A DNA stretch of 32,364 nucleotides from Entrophospora sp. SA101 (taxonomy: Eukaryota > Glomeromycota > Glomeromycetes > Entrophosporales > Entrophosporaceae). The notes below the pieces were generated by a model. It was not told where the DNA came from, made no database searches, and worked only from the letters and a program-made list of their open reading frames with translations. How positions within the stretch are numbered: position 1 is the stretch's first letter; each line of letters begins with the position of its first letter. Location: positions 28,018 through 60,381 of the forward strand of contig CAUDNR010004248.1 in assembly GCA_958430865.1 (NCBI GenBank), given 5' to 3'. The position numbers and the translations under genes are program-made. This document shows, piece by piece, positions 1-12,540 of the stretch.

Positions 1-1054
1 TTTATCTTGCAAGACAAAAGTATAGTAACTTTTTTTTATAAAAGGTTACCGATTAGTGTTTTTTTGGTCAATTTTCCTCCGCCGATCACTATATAACACT
101 CACCGATTCATAGACGGATCGTCAATTAACTGCTTTGCCTTTTATTTTTAATTAATGAAATTTGGGTGAAAATTTATTTAAATCTATAGTGCAGATCATC
201 TATACTCAAAAGTTAAAATTTTTGAAATATTATGTGATCCACACATTGGATTGTAAAGAACTCACCACCATTCAATTCAGCTTTAAAGTGGAGTCTATTA
301 ATCTAAAAAAAAAATTTGTCTCAAATTTTTTTCATAATTTTTGAAAGTTATGCAATAATTTTCGTGTTACAATATTTTTGAATCTCACGACCAAATTTGG
401 TAATGATTTTCTTTAACAAAAAAAGAAAAAAATCAAATTTACTTAGTTTCAATTTCTTGAGTGTATAACAAAATGCTAAGGCCCAGCCGATTTCCGGTTT
501 AAGAAAAAACCAGCCGATAAGTTTTGAAGCCTGAATAATAAAAACTTATCGGTGAATTTTTTAAAAATGATATTAATATAAATTTTTTTTGTTTTAGTAT
601 TTTGAAGTTGACCAATTGTTACTATAAGCAATTAATGATTATAGATGATCTGCACCGTATAATAAATAATAATAATAATAACAACAACAATAATAACTCA
701 ATGTGTGGCACTACTAATATTTAATAACAACAATAACTTAACATGTGGCTCTACTAATAATAATATTATTATTTATTATACAATCATTCAATAGTTGTGC
801 ATTGTTTGATCATATCAATAATATTATTGTTAATATCATTGTTATTATTAATGACATCATTAACTTGAGAGAAACAATGGTTGATAAGTTGGCAGCAAAG
901 AACATTGCAATCATCAAAAATCAATTCGAGTTTGTGCACCAACTAATCCTTGGGCTTTCTTCACATCAAATATTTGCCAAATCAGAAATGTTATATTTAC
1001 ATCAAAGGGTGTTGAGCTAAATCATAAAGAAAATTGGATATGTCCAGCGGTACT
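1..1054. other. Repeat-rich intergenic DNA with inverted repeats
   Basis: I see no intact gene here. The stretch is AT-rich, with low-complexity AAT/AAC trinucleotide runs around 661-700 and 757-850. Two inverted-repeat pairs stand out and are listed separately. An open frame from about 842 to 1020 can be read, but it has no recognisable motif and no clear splice context, so I do not call it a gene. Confidence 0.6.
189..655. repeat. Region bounded by 16-bp perfect inverted repeats
   Basis: The 16 bases at 189-204 (GTGCAGATCATCTATA) recur as an exact reverse complement at 640-655. Inside, a second perfect 12-bp pair lies at 514-525 and 541-552 (CCGATAAGTTTT against its complement) with a 15-nt loop. 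No coding frame and no clear target-site duplication is visible. The arrangement suggests a small non-autonomous foldback or MITE-type element, but this is inference. Confidence 0.4.
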
Positions 1055-1266
1055 ATGGTCATACACAAAAAAGTCACACCATTTCATTCTGAATACATAT
1101 CACCAGAAGAACTCATCAAAAAATATCTTGGATATCACATTGGTATATATTTATATTTTATATAGATGACAAACAAAATTCAGCTATTACCAGAAGGGCC
1201 TACAGTTTATCTTTCTCAGACAATGAAAATGAGGAACAATACAACATATCAGGGTTGGCAAATTGA
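1055..1266 (+). pseudogene. Decayed coding scrap, unknown family
   Basis: An ATG at 1055 opens a frame of about 29 codons (MVIHKKVTPFHSEYIS at its start) that runs to a GT at 1143. After an AG at 1164-1165 a second open frame of about 33 codons (including RRAYSLSFSDNENEEQY) runs to a TGA at 1264-1266. The gap between them is only 23 nt, too short for a normal intron, so this is probably a gene remnant with a shrunken intron. The last codons lie inside the hairpin at 1254-1345. I do not recognise the family. Confidence 0.3.
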
Positions 1267-1345
1267 CTGGTCCATTTGAGAATAAAATACTAAATATAGT
1301 TGAAACGTTACACTAATGGACCCAATGGACTACACATTTGCCAAC
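1254..1345. repeat. Small hairpin (foldback) element
   Basis: GTTGGCAAAT at 1254-1263 is exactly reverse-complementary to 1336-1345. Inside these arms, GGTCCATT at 1269-1276 pairs with AATGGACC at 1315-1322. The whole 92 bp can fold into one imperfect hairpin, as expected of a short MITE or foldback insertion. There is no ORF, and no target-site duplication could be defined. Confidence 0.45.
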
Positions 1346-1808
1346 TAATATTTTTATGGACACATGTTTGTTTATGTACTTTTTTGGTAGCCTGTTACAA
1401 AAAAATTTATCAATTATATTTTAACCATTTAGGGTTACTTGACATTTAACTTTTTTTTATTTAAAAAAATTTTATAGTTTTAAAGAAAATTTTTTAAAGT
1501 TAATAAACAAATATGCATTCATTAAGTAAAAATTCTTTTGTGCATGTAAAGTTAAATAAACATCATTATTGTAATTCATATATTAATATAAATACATTAC
1601 ATGTAAGTGCAATCGTTGAATAAGATAAAAATGATACAGCTCAACAAAAAAAGAAAGAAATCATACAAAGTTTTCATATTGTGGAATGGACTTCTCACAA
1701 TGATTAATATTGAAAAACAAAACTTTCTATGTATTGGTACAACTCACTCATTCTTCAAGATTTACTCCTTTAAAATAAATATATTCGTCCAATTCTATTA
1801 TTTATCAA

Positions 1809-3167
1809 TTAGATTTTTTTAATGTTTTCATTTAAAAAGTTTATAATGTCAGGATAAATAGTATCTTTGGCATCCAAAGACCAACAAAAATCCATATGAG
1901 CATAACCTTCAAAAGTTTTTGTGAATGTTAGATTATTGTTCATTTCCAATTGTTGATTCAACAAAGAAACATTTTCAGGAGTAGCCAATAAATCATTTGT
2001 ACCAACAATTGTAGCCAATTTTAATGAATTAGGTGGAATAATTGATATGTCATAAATTGATTTGTTGTTCTGAGTTGATTTATCCTGGTACCGTTGAAAT
2101 AAACCTGATCTACTTGACTAATATAGAAGAGTGTTAGAAAGAATAATAATGTATATAATGTATTTATGCAAATACATTTATTTACCTGAATCCAATGAAC
2201 AAGATTTTGATTACTTGCAGGAGCAGGAAAATGACCAGGGAAATTGCTATTTTCCAATAATTTAGTCTCACCAAATATAAATTTAAAACTGTCATTGTAA
2301 TTTAAACTGTGTTCTTCAATCAATTTACGAGAGAAATCCAATGTGTTCTTGAATAATTTAACTGGGAGGATTTTGATTAGATTATCAGCTTTTATTTTAC
2401 TTAGTAATTTGATTACTTTGGATTTTTGATTTTTTAATATTGCTGGTGGTGCTATCAACACAATACATTGTAAATCTGTTGGTGAGATGGATTCAATTAT
2501 CAATGATGCTAAGATTTCAATTGCTCCTTTTTTTAAAAAGAAAATTTATTATTATTGTCATTATTACACTCAACATCATATATATCACATATATTATGTA
2601 TATAATAAGACTATTTATTTATTTACCTTGAGAATGACCAATAAATGATAAACTGTCTACATTGGTTTGTTTCTTGATGTAATTAATAAAAGCAGGCAAA
2701 TCATATTTTGCCATTTCATCCCAACTGAAATCATATTCGTCAGAAGAAGATGGCTCGCTGTACTGATTACCACGTGAATTACCCAACCAAACATCATATC
2801 CATTATCTTTCAATATATATGGTAAACTGTGTTCTGGCCCATTCAATAGCCAAGTATCTGTGCTATCAAATAATCCATGTTGAAGATATACAACTTTATT
2901 ATTATTATCATTACTATCTTCTTTTATTAAATGCAATAAATTTAATTTGAATTCATCTTTTGTCATCACTATGTGATTTTCAAAATTTTCTTTATGAATT
3001 AAATGATGATTATTTTGATTGTCAGCAAAAGTTGTAGTTGTGGACTTTGATGTACAAGAGTTTGAAATAATTGTTGTTTTAATATTTGAATAAATAGTTG
3101 TTTTAGTATTTGAAGAAGGCACAACTGTTAAATTATCATCATCATTATTATTAATTAGTTTTTTCAT
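1809..3167 (-). CDS. Acid lipase / steryl ester hydrolase-type alpha/beta hydrolase
   Basis: Three exons on the minus strand, 3167-2627, 2526-2186 and 2117-1809, give 396 residues with consistent phases (1, 0). The product belongs to the acid lipase family (lysosomal LIPA, yeast Yeh1/Yeh2/Tgl1), which hydrolyses triglycerides and steryl esters. Visible are the N-terminal lipase-associated region (MTKDEFKLNLLHLI), the oxyanion motif LQHG followed by a DSTDTWLLNG stretch, the nucleophile elbow GHSQG with Ser179, the acid in VGTNDLL (Asp336) and the base in YAHMDF (His368), so the triad is complete. LVHWIQSSRSGLFQRY is the usual family core. The first 40 residues are Asn/Thr/Ser-rich, and I see no signal peptide or transmembrane anchor, unlike lysosomal or yeast relatives. 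An upstream non-modelled exon could supply one. The start is the first ATG of the long open exon. It is divergent from the M13 peptidase gene. Confidence 0.88.
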
Positions 3168-3696
3168 TATTATTACTATTTATTTATTTTATAATTATAA
3201 AATAATAATTTGAATTCAAATTTAAATTTTTGTTTTATTTCTGCTCTTTGAATTCATTCCATTTTATAAGACTTTTTTTTCTTTTAATTAATTTACTCAA
3301 GCTTATCTGTTTAACTAAATAAAAAAAAATCTATATAAACAATGTACATAATAAGATGCAATTCAATATAAAAAAAACCTGTTTAATAATAATAAAAACG
3401 GAAGAACTCCTTTTATATTCAAAGTAACAATAAACATTTTTATTTATTCAAACCCGAAACTCTAAAGATTCAAATAATTCAAAATTGCTATTCGTCATTT
3501 TGACAATGGATTGAATGCACGTGCGATGTTGGTCTAAATCCCTATCCTGATGACACACAAATTTGTGCCATTTGATAATTGATGTTTCCATAACAAGTAA
3601 AAGTTTGTGAAACAATTTATAATGAATAAATAATAATTTTAATTCAAATTTTGATCTCTCTCTAGTATCTGCATCCGCAAGCATTAAATTTTCATA
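3168..3696. promoter_or_regulatory. Divergent intergenic spacer (lipase / M13 peptidase)
   Basis: These 529 bp separate the start codons of two divergently transcribed genes and so must contain both 5' untranslated regions and core promoters. The DNA is very AT-rich with homopolymer runs. I see no specific operator-like or conserved motif. The open frame readable on the minus strand across 3448-3723 overlaps the peptidase start and shows no family signature. Confidence 0.5.
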
Positions 3697-6600
3697 ATGA
3701 GTTCCTCTCTTCGTCAGCAACAATTAGAAAACCAACCTCTTTTAAACGATGATGACAGTCCAAATGATCCAGAAGAAGAAGAAAATTTCATAGGTTCTCC
3801 TTCTATCAACAAAAAAAATAATCCAAACAGTTCAAAAAGACCTGAACGTAGTTTACGTACTCGTGAAGCTCCAAGAGATCATGCGAATTTTTTCCCTCTT
3901 AGACATGGAAAATTTTCAACCTTGGAAATTACTCTAGCATTCATTTGTGTATTATTATTGATACTTATGTCTGTATTTGCTGGTTTATATACAAGAGGTA
4001 GATCTAACAAACATACTCATCCTCCACCTCATCAAACTCCTGTACCTCCTCCAGGACCAATTCCAACTGTTATTCCGCCTCCAAATGATACTGAAAAGGT
4101 ATTAATCGAAAAAAATTTCTATTGATCATTTTTATCAAGTAAAAATTACTTATAATTTTTTACATGCATATTATTCATTTATTCTAGGATCTTTGCTTGA
4201 CACCTGATTGTGTTATTATAGCTGCTCAAATACTTTCCGATATTGATCCAGAAGCTGATCCTTGTGATGATTTCTTCAAATTTACTTGTAAATTTTTTAC
4301 ATTTCTTTAATCGAATTCTTTACATTAATTTGTTGTTTAATAAATTAATTTATGTATATATTATTATTTATAGGTGGTGGTTGGTTAAAAAAAAACACAA
4401 TACCTGATGATAAAGGGGGTTATGGATATTTCAATAGTTTATATGAGGATAACCAAGTAAATATTAATTATTATTGCGAAATAATTTCATTGAAAACTTA
4501 AAAAGATATATATTTACATATATTGTATAATGTTTTAGAAAGTTCTTAAAGAAATTCTTGAAGATGATTTTCCTACTTTCCCAAATCATCCAAATGACAC
4601 TATACCATCACCAGATGAAACTATTGACAAGCAAAATTTTTATAAATTGCAATCAATGTATCAATCTTGCATGAACGAAACCCAGATAGGGTTACTTAGA
4701 GCTGAACCACTTTTACCAATAATTAAAAAAATTTTGTCTTATTTTCCAAATGATGAAATCTCCCCATTTATGAATTTTATTCACAGTCAATTTATTGACA
4801 ATGATGATAATAATAATAATAATTTCTATGATTTTCATAATAATTACTTTCTTATTAGAAAAAATTGGTTAACTAGAGAATCTTATTTAAGCTCATTATC
4901 ATCAGATCCATTAAATGCAACAGCGACATTATCTTATTTATCATCAATCGGGGTAAATCCTTTATTCGCATTTGGAGTAGAAGCTGATGCAAAAGATCCC
5001 GAATATAATGGGTTATATTTGGATCAAAGTGGTTTAGGTTTACCTTCAAAAGAATACTATAAAGAAGAAAGTATCTTAAAAGTTTATAAAAGCGTCATAG
5101 CTGAACTATTAGAAAAAGCTCTTAAAAAAAATAAAAAATCTGACGATTTCAATAATTTTGATGGTAGTTGCAACGATAATGATGATAATAATATTTTTGA
5201 TCAAAAAACTGATATTAGTGAAGGTAATGAGCACGAATCGCTAATTTGGAATGATTATGCCGAGAGTATTGTTGAATTTGAAAGAGATTTGGCAAATATT
5301 TCTTTATCTGCGTAAGTGATTTTTTATTATATTTATCATTATCTTAAAAACAAATAAAATATTATTTGCTTTTAAATAAATTACTGATTTTAACTATTAT
5401 AATAGTGAGGATTATAAAGATCCGGAAGCAATTTACAATAACCATACATTAGGTTCATTATCTGCTTTATCACCTTCAATTTTATGGACGGAATACCTGA
5501 TAAAATTAATACCAAAAGATCAAGCTGTCCCATCAAAAATTATCATTTCTTCAAATAAATATTTCTCAGATTTATCCAAATTACTCGAAAAGACTTCTTC
5601 TTCAAAATTATCACTTTACTTTATTTGGCAATCTGTTTTTAAATTTGCTGATTCGTTGGATGAATCCTTTAGACAGCCTATAAGAAAATTAAATTCTGTT
5701 TTAAGAGGTATTGATGAAAACATCAAACCTAAACGATGGGAAGTTTGTTTAAAAGTTATCGACGAAACTATAGGTTTATTGGCTGGCAGATATTTTGTAT
5801 TAAAAACTTTTGGGGGTAATTGTTTCTTTAATTAATATATAATTTTTAATATATTTATTAAATAATTTTTAATTCTATCAATTGATTATGCTTTTAATTA
5901 GGTAAAAGTAGAGAAATGGCTGATGATACAATTACAGCTATAAAGAATACGTTTATTAATCGTTTACCAGAATTGGAATGGTTGGACGAAGAAACACGCA
6001 ACAAAGCCATTTATAAGGTATAGTAACATAATTAGCCATGTATCTATTGATAAATTAATACATTATTGCTAATATATATATATATTGTTCGCCCGTAAGG
6101 TCAAAAAAATAATTCAAAAAGTTGGTTATCCAATAACTTCACCAAACATAGAATCACCTAAATCACTAGCAGTTTATTACGATAAACTAGTTATTAAGGA
6201 AAACCAATTTTTTGAGAATAAATTAAGTTACGAGACTTGGGCTAGTAACGAACAATGGAAAATGGTTAACAAAAAAGTTGATCGGGGTGTTTGGTATATG
6301 ACACCTCAAACTGTTAATGCTTATTATGTAAGTAGACTATATATAATTAATTAGAATCAATTGCCGTTATATTTTAATTTTAATGAAGTTTTTTTTTAAA
6401 AAAAAAATAGAATCCAACAGCGAATGAAATTGTATTTCCAGCTGGTAATGTATAGTTTTTAATTTTAACAAAATAGTTGAATAATAACAATAACACTAAT
6501 AATTATTATTTTGATTTTTTATATATTAGGTATATTACAACCGCCTTTCTTTAGTGCAAAAGCTCCTGAATACATAAATTATGGTTCTGTTGGTATGGTG

Positions 6601-7457
6601 GTTGGACATGAACTTACGGTAATCTTTATTTAAATTGACGATCTTTTTTTTTTAATTAAAATAATACTAATAAAATTATCAATTGATAATCATAGCACGC
6701 ATTTGATGACAGTGGAAGACAATATGATGCAAGTGGTAGATTGACTCAGGTAGAATATCTGTAACTTCAAATATATAATAACAATAAATATATAACAACG
6801 TTGTATTATATTATTTAGTGGTGGTCTAATGATACAATCAAAGAATTTAAAAAAAAAACCATATGTTTCATTGATCAATATTCAAACTTTACAATAAATG
6901 ATCCTTATGGTAAACCTGTACACTTGAACGGTAAATTAACTTTAGGAGAAAATTTGGCTGATAATGGAGGGTAATTAACTATTCATTATTAAAAATTATT
7001 AATTTATTTATATGAATATAATAATAATCATGATTTTTAATATATTTAGATTAAAAGAATCATTTAATGCGTGGTTGACAAGATTCGAATCAGACCCAAA
7101 AGAAGAAATTTACAATAATGAATTATTACCAGGTTTGAGTAAATGGTCAAGAGAGCAATTATTTTTTATTAGTTATGGTAGAAGTTGGTGTTCGAAAGTA
7201 AGACCTGAAAGAGCAGTTGAATTAGTAAGATAATTTTTCCCTTTTCAAAGTTATAAATATCTTCTAAAAAATCTTAATGATTATTAATTGATTGAAATTA
7301 TAAACAATATTAATAATTATAGGTTAGAGTTGATCCTCACTCACCAGCAAAATGGAGAGTAAATGGTGTCGTAAAAAATTCTAAAGAATTTGCAGACGCC
7401 TTTAAGTGTAAAATTGGGAGAGAAATGAATCCCTCCGAAAAATGTATTTTATGGTAA
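3697..7457 (+). CDS. M13 family zinc metalloendopeptidase (neprilysin / endothelin-converting enzyme-like)
   Basis: Thirteen exons (3697-4098, 4188-4287, 4374-4456, 4539-5311, 5406-5815, 5902-6017, 6100-6327, 6411-6444, 6530-6618, 6696-6749, 6819-6970, 7050-7224, 7323-7457) keep frame throughout and give 916 residues. This is a type II membrane peptidase that cleaves oligopeptides outside the cell. In order: an acidic, Ser/Asn-rich cytosolic tail; one transmembrane segment near residues 75-97 ([20 protein letters not shown]); a Pro-rich stalk; [11 protein letters not shown] of the M13 N-terminal domain; the substrate-binding NAYY (701-704, NAFY in neprilysin); the zinc site HELTH (742-746, catalytic Glu743), split by an intron after Thr745; the third ligand Glu807 in GENLADNGG; and the C-terminal CxxW (CILW). 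Two Asn/Asp-rich inserts lie in the N-terminal lobe. All catalytic residues are present, so it should be active. At about 916 residues it is longer than neprilysin (about 750), because of the tail, stalk and inserts. Confidence 0.93.
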
Positions 7458-7661
7458 CAGGTTAAAATACCTAATATTTTTTTTTATTTCTTTTGTAATT
7501 ATACAATTTAGTTAAATGATATGTTAAATTTAATAATGTTTTTGGGGGTTAATTATTATTTTTGGGAGGGGGGTTAATTAATATATTATAAAGCTATAAA
7601 AATCTTTTATTAACAAATTACTAATTAATCATACTAGCTAATATTCAATACATGTTTTATT
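7458..7661. other. Convergent spacer between M13 peptidase and DDB1
   Basis: This 204-bp tail-to-tail spacer must hold both 3' ends. It contains a near-duplicate G-rich patch: TTTTTGGGGGTTAATTAT near 7543-7560 is followed at once by a second TTTTTGGG copy and a GGGGGGTTAATTA stretch. No gene is visible. Confidence 0.5.
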
Positions 7662-10600
7662 TTAATGAAGTCTAGTCAATTCTTCTACAATTTTGATCAT
7701 CTCATCATGTTTAACTTCACATATTGCAGCAATTTCCGCTTGTTGTTTATGAGAAAGATCCAAAATTGATTCAATAAAATCGCCATCAATAAAATTACGA
7801 CTTTCTTGCATCTTACCATCGATAGATCGAAAAGCTCTCCAACTATTTTTTAATTATTATTGTTATTAAAAGTCATCAATAATATATATCTTAATCATAT
7901 ACTCTTCGTAATCATAAAAATAAATAAACATCTTTTATATATAGAACAAAAGGATACGCTTCATTTGATAGACCGCCAATTGAACTTGTATAGCTTTCTA
8001 AAGCTTTTTCTAACTTTTTTAAATAATTGAATTTTTCTTCTGTTAACCTAGACACAACACCAAGGGAACCAGACACAGTGCAAAATAATATATCAGTATC
8101 AACAGTCAAATCTGAATCTGGACGGTTAATTGCCAACGAACCTATTATATTAAAATATAACATGTTTTTATATTTTAAAAATGATAAAATGCTTCATTTT
8201 ATTATTATTATGGATAAATTTGATTACCATGTCTCAATTTATTTATCGAATCGCCTAAATGATATAGGCCTGATTGGTGTAGTTTGTCTCTAGCCGAATC
8301 TTCCGCTTCATCAGAATTCCTTTCAAGTATAAACATATTTCCATTTGAATCGCATGCAAGATAATCATCATCATCAAGTGTTTCGACCGCTGTTAACCAT
8401 TTTGCATTAAGATCTCTGGCTATAAGTTCGAGTTTTTTGTTGTCTTTGTTTAATTCTTTATACATCAAAACAGTAATCGAACGAAATAAATCTGCCACCA
8501 AGATAAAATGTCCTCTTGTGACAACATATAAGGCTAGTGTTAAACAAGAATAGCTACACATTGGTATTATATTTGACCTTCCACTATTATCTTCTTGCAA
8601 GTTAAATAGTGATACCTATTATAAATTTGGATTCTTTAATTTATAAATGAATAATGTTATATGTAAAAAAAAATATATATATATATATCCAAACACATAC
8701 CTTTGAATTAACGCTAACCAATAATTTCCCATTAAATGGTATACAACAAAACACCGAACCTTTCATGACTTTTTCATAAAATAATCTTATTTTACGATTA
8801 TTATCCTCTCCTTCAACTTGAAATATAAGTAATCTTCCATCATTATTGTTATCACCATCACCTGATAATAAAGTTGTTCCCACGAAATAAAATTCTGGGG
8901 AACTTTCTTTCATGTCCAATTTCCCAGTTGATAAATAGTGGACAAGTTCATCATCTCTTAGTTTGAATGTATCACTAACTAAATTTTTTTAAAAAACAAA
9001 ATAAAAAAATACGTCATATTGGATTGTAGATTTTAAAACAATGAAAGATCAAAAGAACTAACTCTCTAATGTTTGATCATCCATGATTTTGAAATATGGT
9101 TCTGTAGTTTTTTCACCGGTAAAAAAACGAGTAGTTGTCTTAGCAGTCAAAAGTCCAATAGTGTTAGTACTCTCTTGATGCGCAATGCGTCGAGGCATTT
9201 CATTCAATGAAATTGTTCTAATATGAAGTTTTTGAATTTCATCAATAGTACCAATGGTTAAACCATCTTCATGCGTTATAACTAAGGATGTAGATTCGCT
9301 GTCTGGTCTGAATGGACACATATATGTAACATCCTATTTTTTTAAAAAAAAATATATAATCTCAACCAATTTTGTTTTAAAAATAAAAATCATATGATAG
9401 AAGTGCAGAGTTTGGATACCTTTGTGTTAACACTGGAATATAGTAATTTGTTATTGTCGCTGTAAATGATAGTGGGTCTATCTGATGCAGCAAAAACATG
9501 ATTCTTTCCATTAGAAATAAACGGAATTAAAATGATAGGCTGAGTACCTAATGAAAGATGCTTTTTTTCTGACAATTCCCCAGTAGTTGGATTCAATAGA
9601 AAATGATATAGTTGTCCATCACCCGAGGCTGCAAGAACATAATGATTATTTTCAAAATTTGTTAATAGAACAGAGCGAGTAATAGAAGTTCCATCAAACT
9701 TTTCATCCGATATTATATCTAAAGTAGGCAGTTTTAAAATTTTTATTCCAATGACTTTCCATAACCCAACCGCTACAATTGATGAGGAGGTTGGATCCTC
9801 TAACGGATTAATACTTAAACATGAAATATCAGAGTCTAATTCCAATTTTCTACAAATTAAATTATTTGATTGATTTAACGAATAAGTGAATGAAATATTA
9901 GATCCATTAATAAAATTAATTATAATCATATAAATAAATATATTAATATAAATTTAAAAACTAAAAGTTTACTAACTTGATTAGCATTAATTTATCATTT
10001 TTTATTTCAAAGTATATTATAGTACCACCAGAGAGCCCAATAACAATTTGTGTAGTATTTACATCAGCTACAGTAATGGTTTTTCCATTTTCTGTGAGCC
10101 ATTCAGACAATAGTTCTCCGGTTTCGATAACAAAAAGTGCAATATTTGTTTCTGTTATCTACAATAATAATTCATTGTAAGTTCACAATGGAAGAAAACT
10201 TATTATTATTATTTTGTTGTTACTGTATTTCACAAATGCTTACCTGTACAATTCTATTTCCAATAACGTTTTTGACAGATTTTGTTGTCTTGGACAAATT
10301 AAAACCCGAGTATTCTTCTAACTCCGTTAATTCTTCTCCTTGATTTAATTTTAAAATACGAGTTTCGGTGGCTAAAGATATGACTATTGTATCATCATGA
10401 CTGTTAAAGGTGGAGGGAGGTGTTAGTTGTTATTTTACATGATATCGAAAAATTACGATTTATTAATAAAAAATCCAAATATACATACGAAGAATCAAAT
10501 GTAGGACGTAATGACCATACACCATTAATTCCTAAAATATTCATTGATGCTTGTTCAGTAACACCTATTCCATTTCTAATTATTCGCAAAGTGCCATCCT

Positions 10601-12540
10601 CATTACCACCTGAGCAAGTAATTAGTTGACCCTAAAAAGATAAATAATGTTAGAAGGAACTTAACTTCAGAATTATATGTGATAGATATCAATAAGAATC
10701 GATAAACCGACTAACCAATCCTTGTCTTTCTAAATTTATTACGCAAAAATCATGTAATGGTGCCAAATTCACATAATTTTCTAATAAATCCATTAATTCA
10801 TTTGATGAATTGTATTCCTTGCGTAATTTGACAAGTTGAGAATCACCAAAATGAGAACCAATAAAAGCATAGCCTTCATCAAGATAAGTAATGGAAGTTG
10901 GTTCAGAGATCTTTAATAAAATATTGTTATAAATGAATGAATTTTTTTTAAAACATATAGTAAATTATAACATATTAATTATTATTTTTTTTTCGTTAGA
11001 ATTAATTACCTTTCCTATATCATAATAATAAATTTTTTCAGAATCTGGTAAAACAAGCAAGTGTAATGTACCGCAACCATCTCCTATCAAATATCTTGTA
11101 CCGTCATCATCAATTCTAGAAATCCTATAAAAGAGGAAAAGAAAAAAAAAGAATATCAGGGCTCAATAAATAAAACTTCATATATATATATTGATTGATT
11201 AATTAATCGAATTATAGTTATATAAAAAATTACAAATTTCTAAAGTTGATGCTTTGTATAATAATATTGAATAAATATCCAAGGTTTCAAATAAAATTCT
11301 ATCAATTTACCCATTATGACTGATCGAGTATTTGAATAATATTGTACTGGAATTATTTATAAGATCTTTATAATATAAAATCTTATTTTCACAGATTAGC
11401 AAAAATCCACCTAAATAATTTAATTATAAATCTTTAGTAAATAAGTCAAAAATGAAAATAAAAATATATTTATATTTAGGTAATTTATATATAATGTAAA
11501 AAAAAAATACCCGTTGGTACTGCTATCATGTGATTTGCAGAAGGGTCAACATTTTTGAGTGACCATGGTGCATCTGTAATTTTTTTTTCTTTAACAGCTA
11601 TGTAATAGGTTTTAATTTGAGTTATTTTATGAGAATCTTCATATAATATGGCCAGCGTAGGCGTGTCCATTTCGTATAAAAGTATCATAGAACGGATCTT
11701 CAATTCCTCTAATCTTTTTTAATATAAATTCATGGAAGTCTGAATGTTGAATTTGGATGTCAAGCAATTTTAATGTCATTATCACTTGTTATTAAATTAG
11801 AAAAGTAATTTCAAAAACCTTATATTGAAAAATTTCGAAAGATAGCCATGTGATGTATTTTTTTCTTTTGAACCTGTCGATACTCTGCCTTTATGGCCAT
11901 CATTCATTATTGGGAACACATTAAGAGTACCTTCGCATGATTGAACTGCAATCATTCGTGATTTTTCATCAATAGCCAAAAGTTGGCCTGGTTCTGATGG
12001 ACGCTTAGACTTCTTGGCGTTGAAATTACCATAACATTCAGTTTTAACCTTCTGGGTTGTTTGATCATAAGATAATACAAAGTAATCTAGGTTTTCAGTG
12101 GTGACAAATAATAAATCTGTATCGCAACGCTATATGTATGCATGTCGCATTTATGATAAAATTAAATATGCCATGTTAATAGTATCAATGAATTATATTT
12201 TAACACAAAAATAATTTTAAATAATGAAACACGGCATACAGCAGGTCTATATATTCCCATACAAGCAATTCTACCATATATTGGAACATCTTGTAATAAC
12301 TTTAAGCCTCCCGGAATAAGTGTATAAATTTCTATGTGTGTTATTTTGCTTTATTTATTAATATGTCATAAAAATATTTGATTAGTATTTTAAAAAAAAT
12401 CGCTGACCACACTATTTAGATAAGTTTGATTAAAAAACATACTTGACAAATAAATTAATTTCACCAGTAGTGCAAAATTTTCCTTTAACAGAATCAATAA
12501 CACTGCTCGATTTATGAGCAGTAACTACGTAGTTATACAT
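7662..12540 (-). CDS. DDB1: DNA damage-binding protein 1 (CUL4 ubiquitin ligase adaptor)
   Basis: Sixteen exons (12540-12443, 12348-12240, 12129-11819, 11713-11511, 11410-11311, 11124-11010, 10910-10716, 10631-10489, 10400-10244, 10158-9977, 9849-9420, 9333-9063, 8978-8701, 8615-8228, 8141-7958, 7842-7662) join in frame to 1114 residues, close to the roughly 1140 usual for DDB1. DDB1 is a three-propeller adaptor (BPA, BPB, BPC plus a helical C-terminal domain) linking CUL4-RBX1 to DCAF substrate receptors in nucleotide-excision repair and protein turnover in the nucleus. Diagnostic strings: [12 protein letters not shown] at the N-terminus, [14 protein letters not shown] and [10 protein letters not shown] before BPB, SLGTQPI and [22 protein letters not shown] (708-721), [10 protein letters not shown] in BPC, and a terminal IVEELTRLH. 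The closely related CPSF-A (CPSF160) and SF3B3 proteins are much less like this sequence. No frame damage was seen. It shares a 139-bp head-to-head spacer with the NDUFAF6-like gene. Confidence 0.96.

Noticed and set aside
842..1020. Open frame beginning within low-complexity DNA
   Set aside because: Start is GTG-type in the scan, no splice support, no motif; too weak to call a gene.
3448..3723. Minus-strand open frame over the M13 start
   Set aside because: Overlaps the peptidase 5' end and shows no family signature; antisense shadow.
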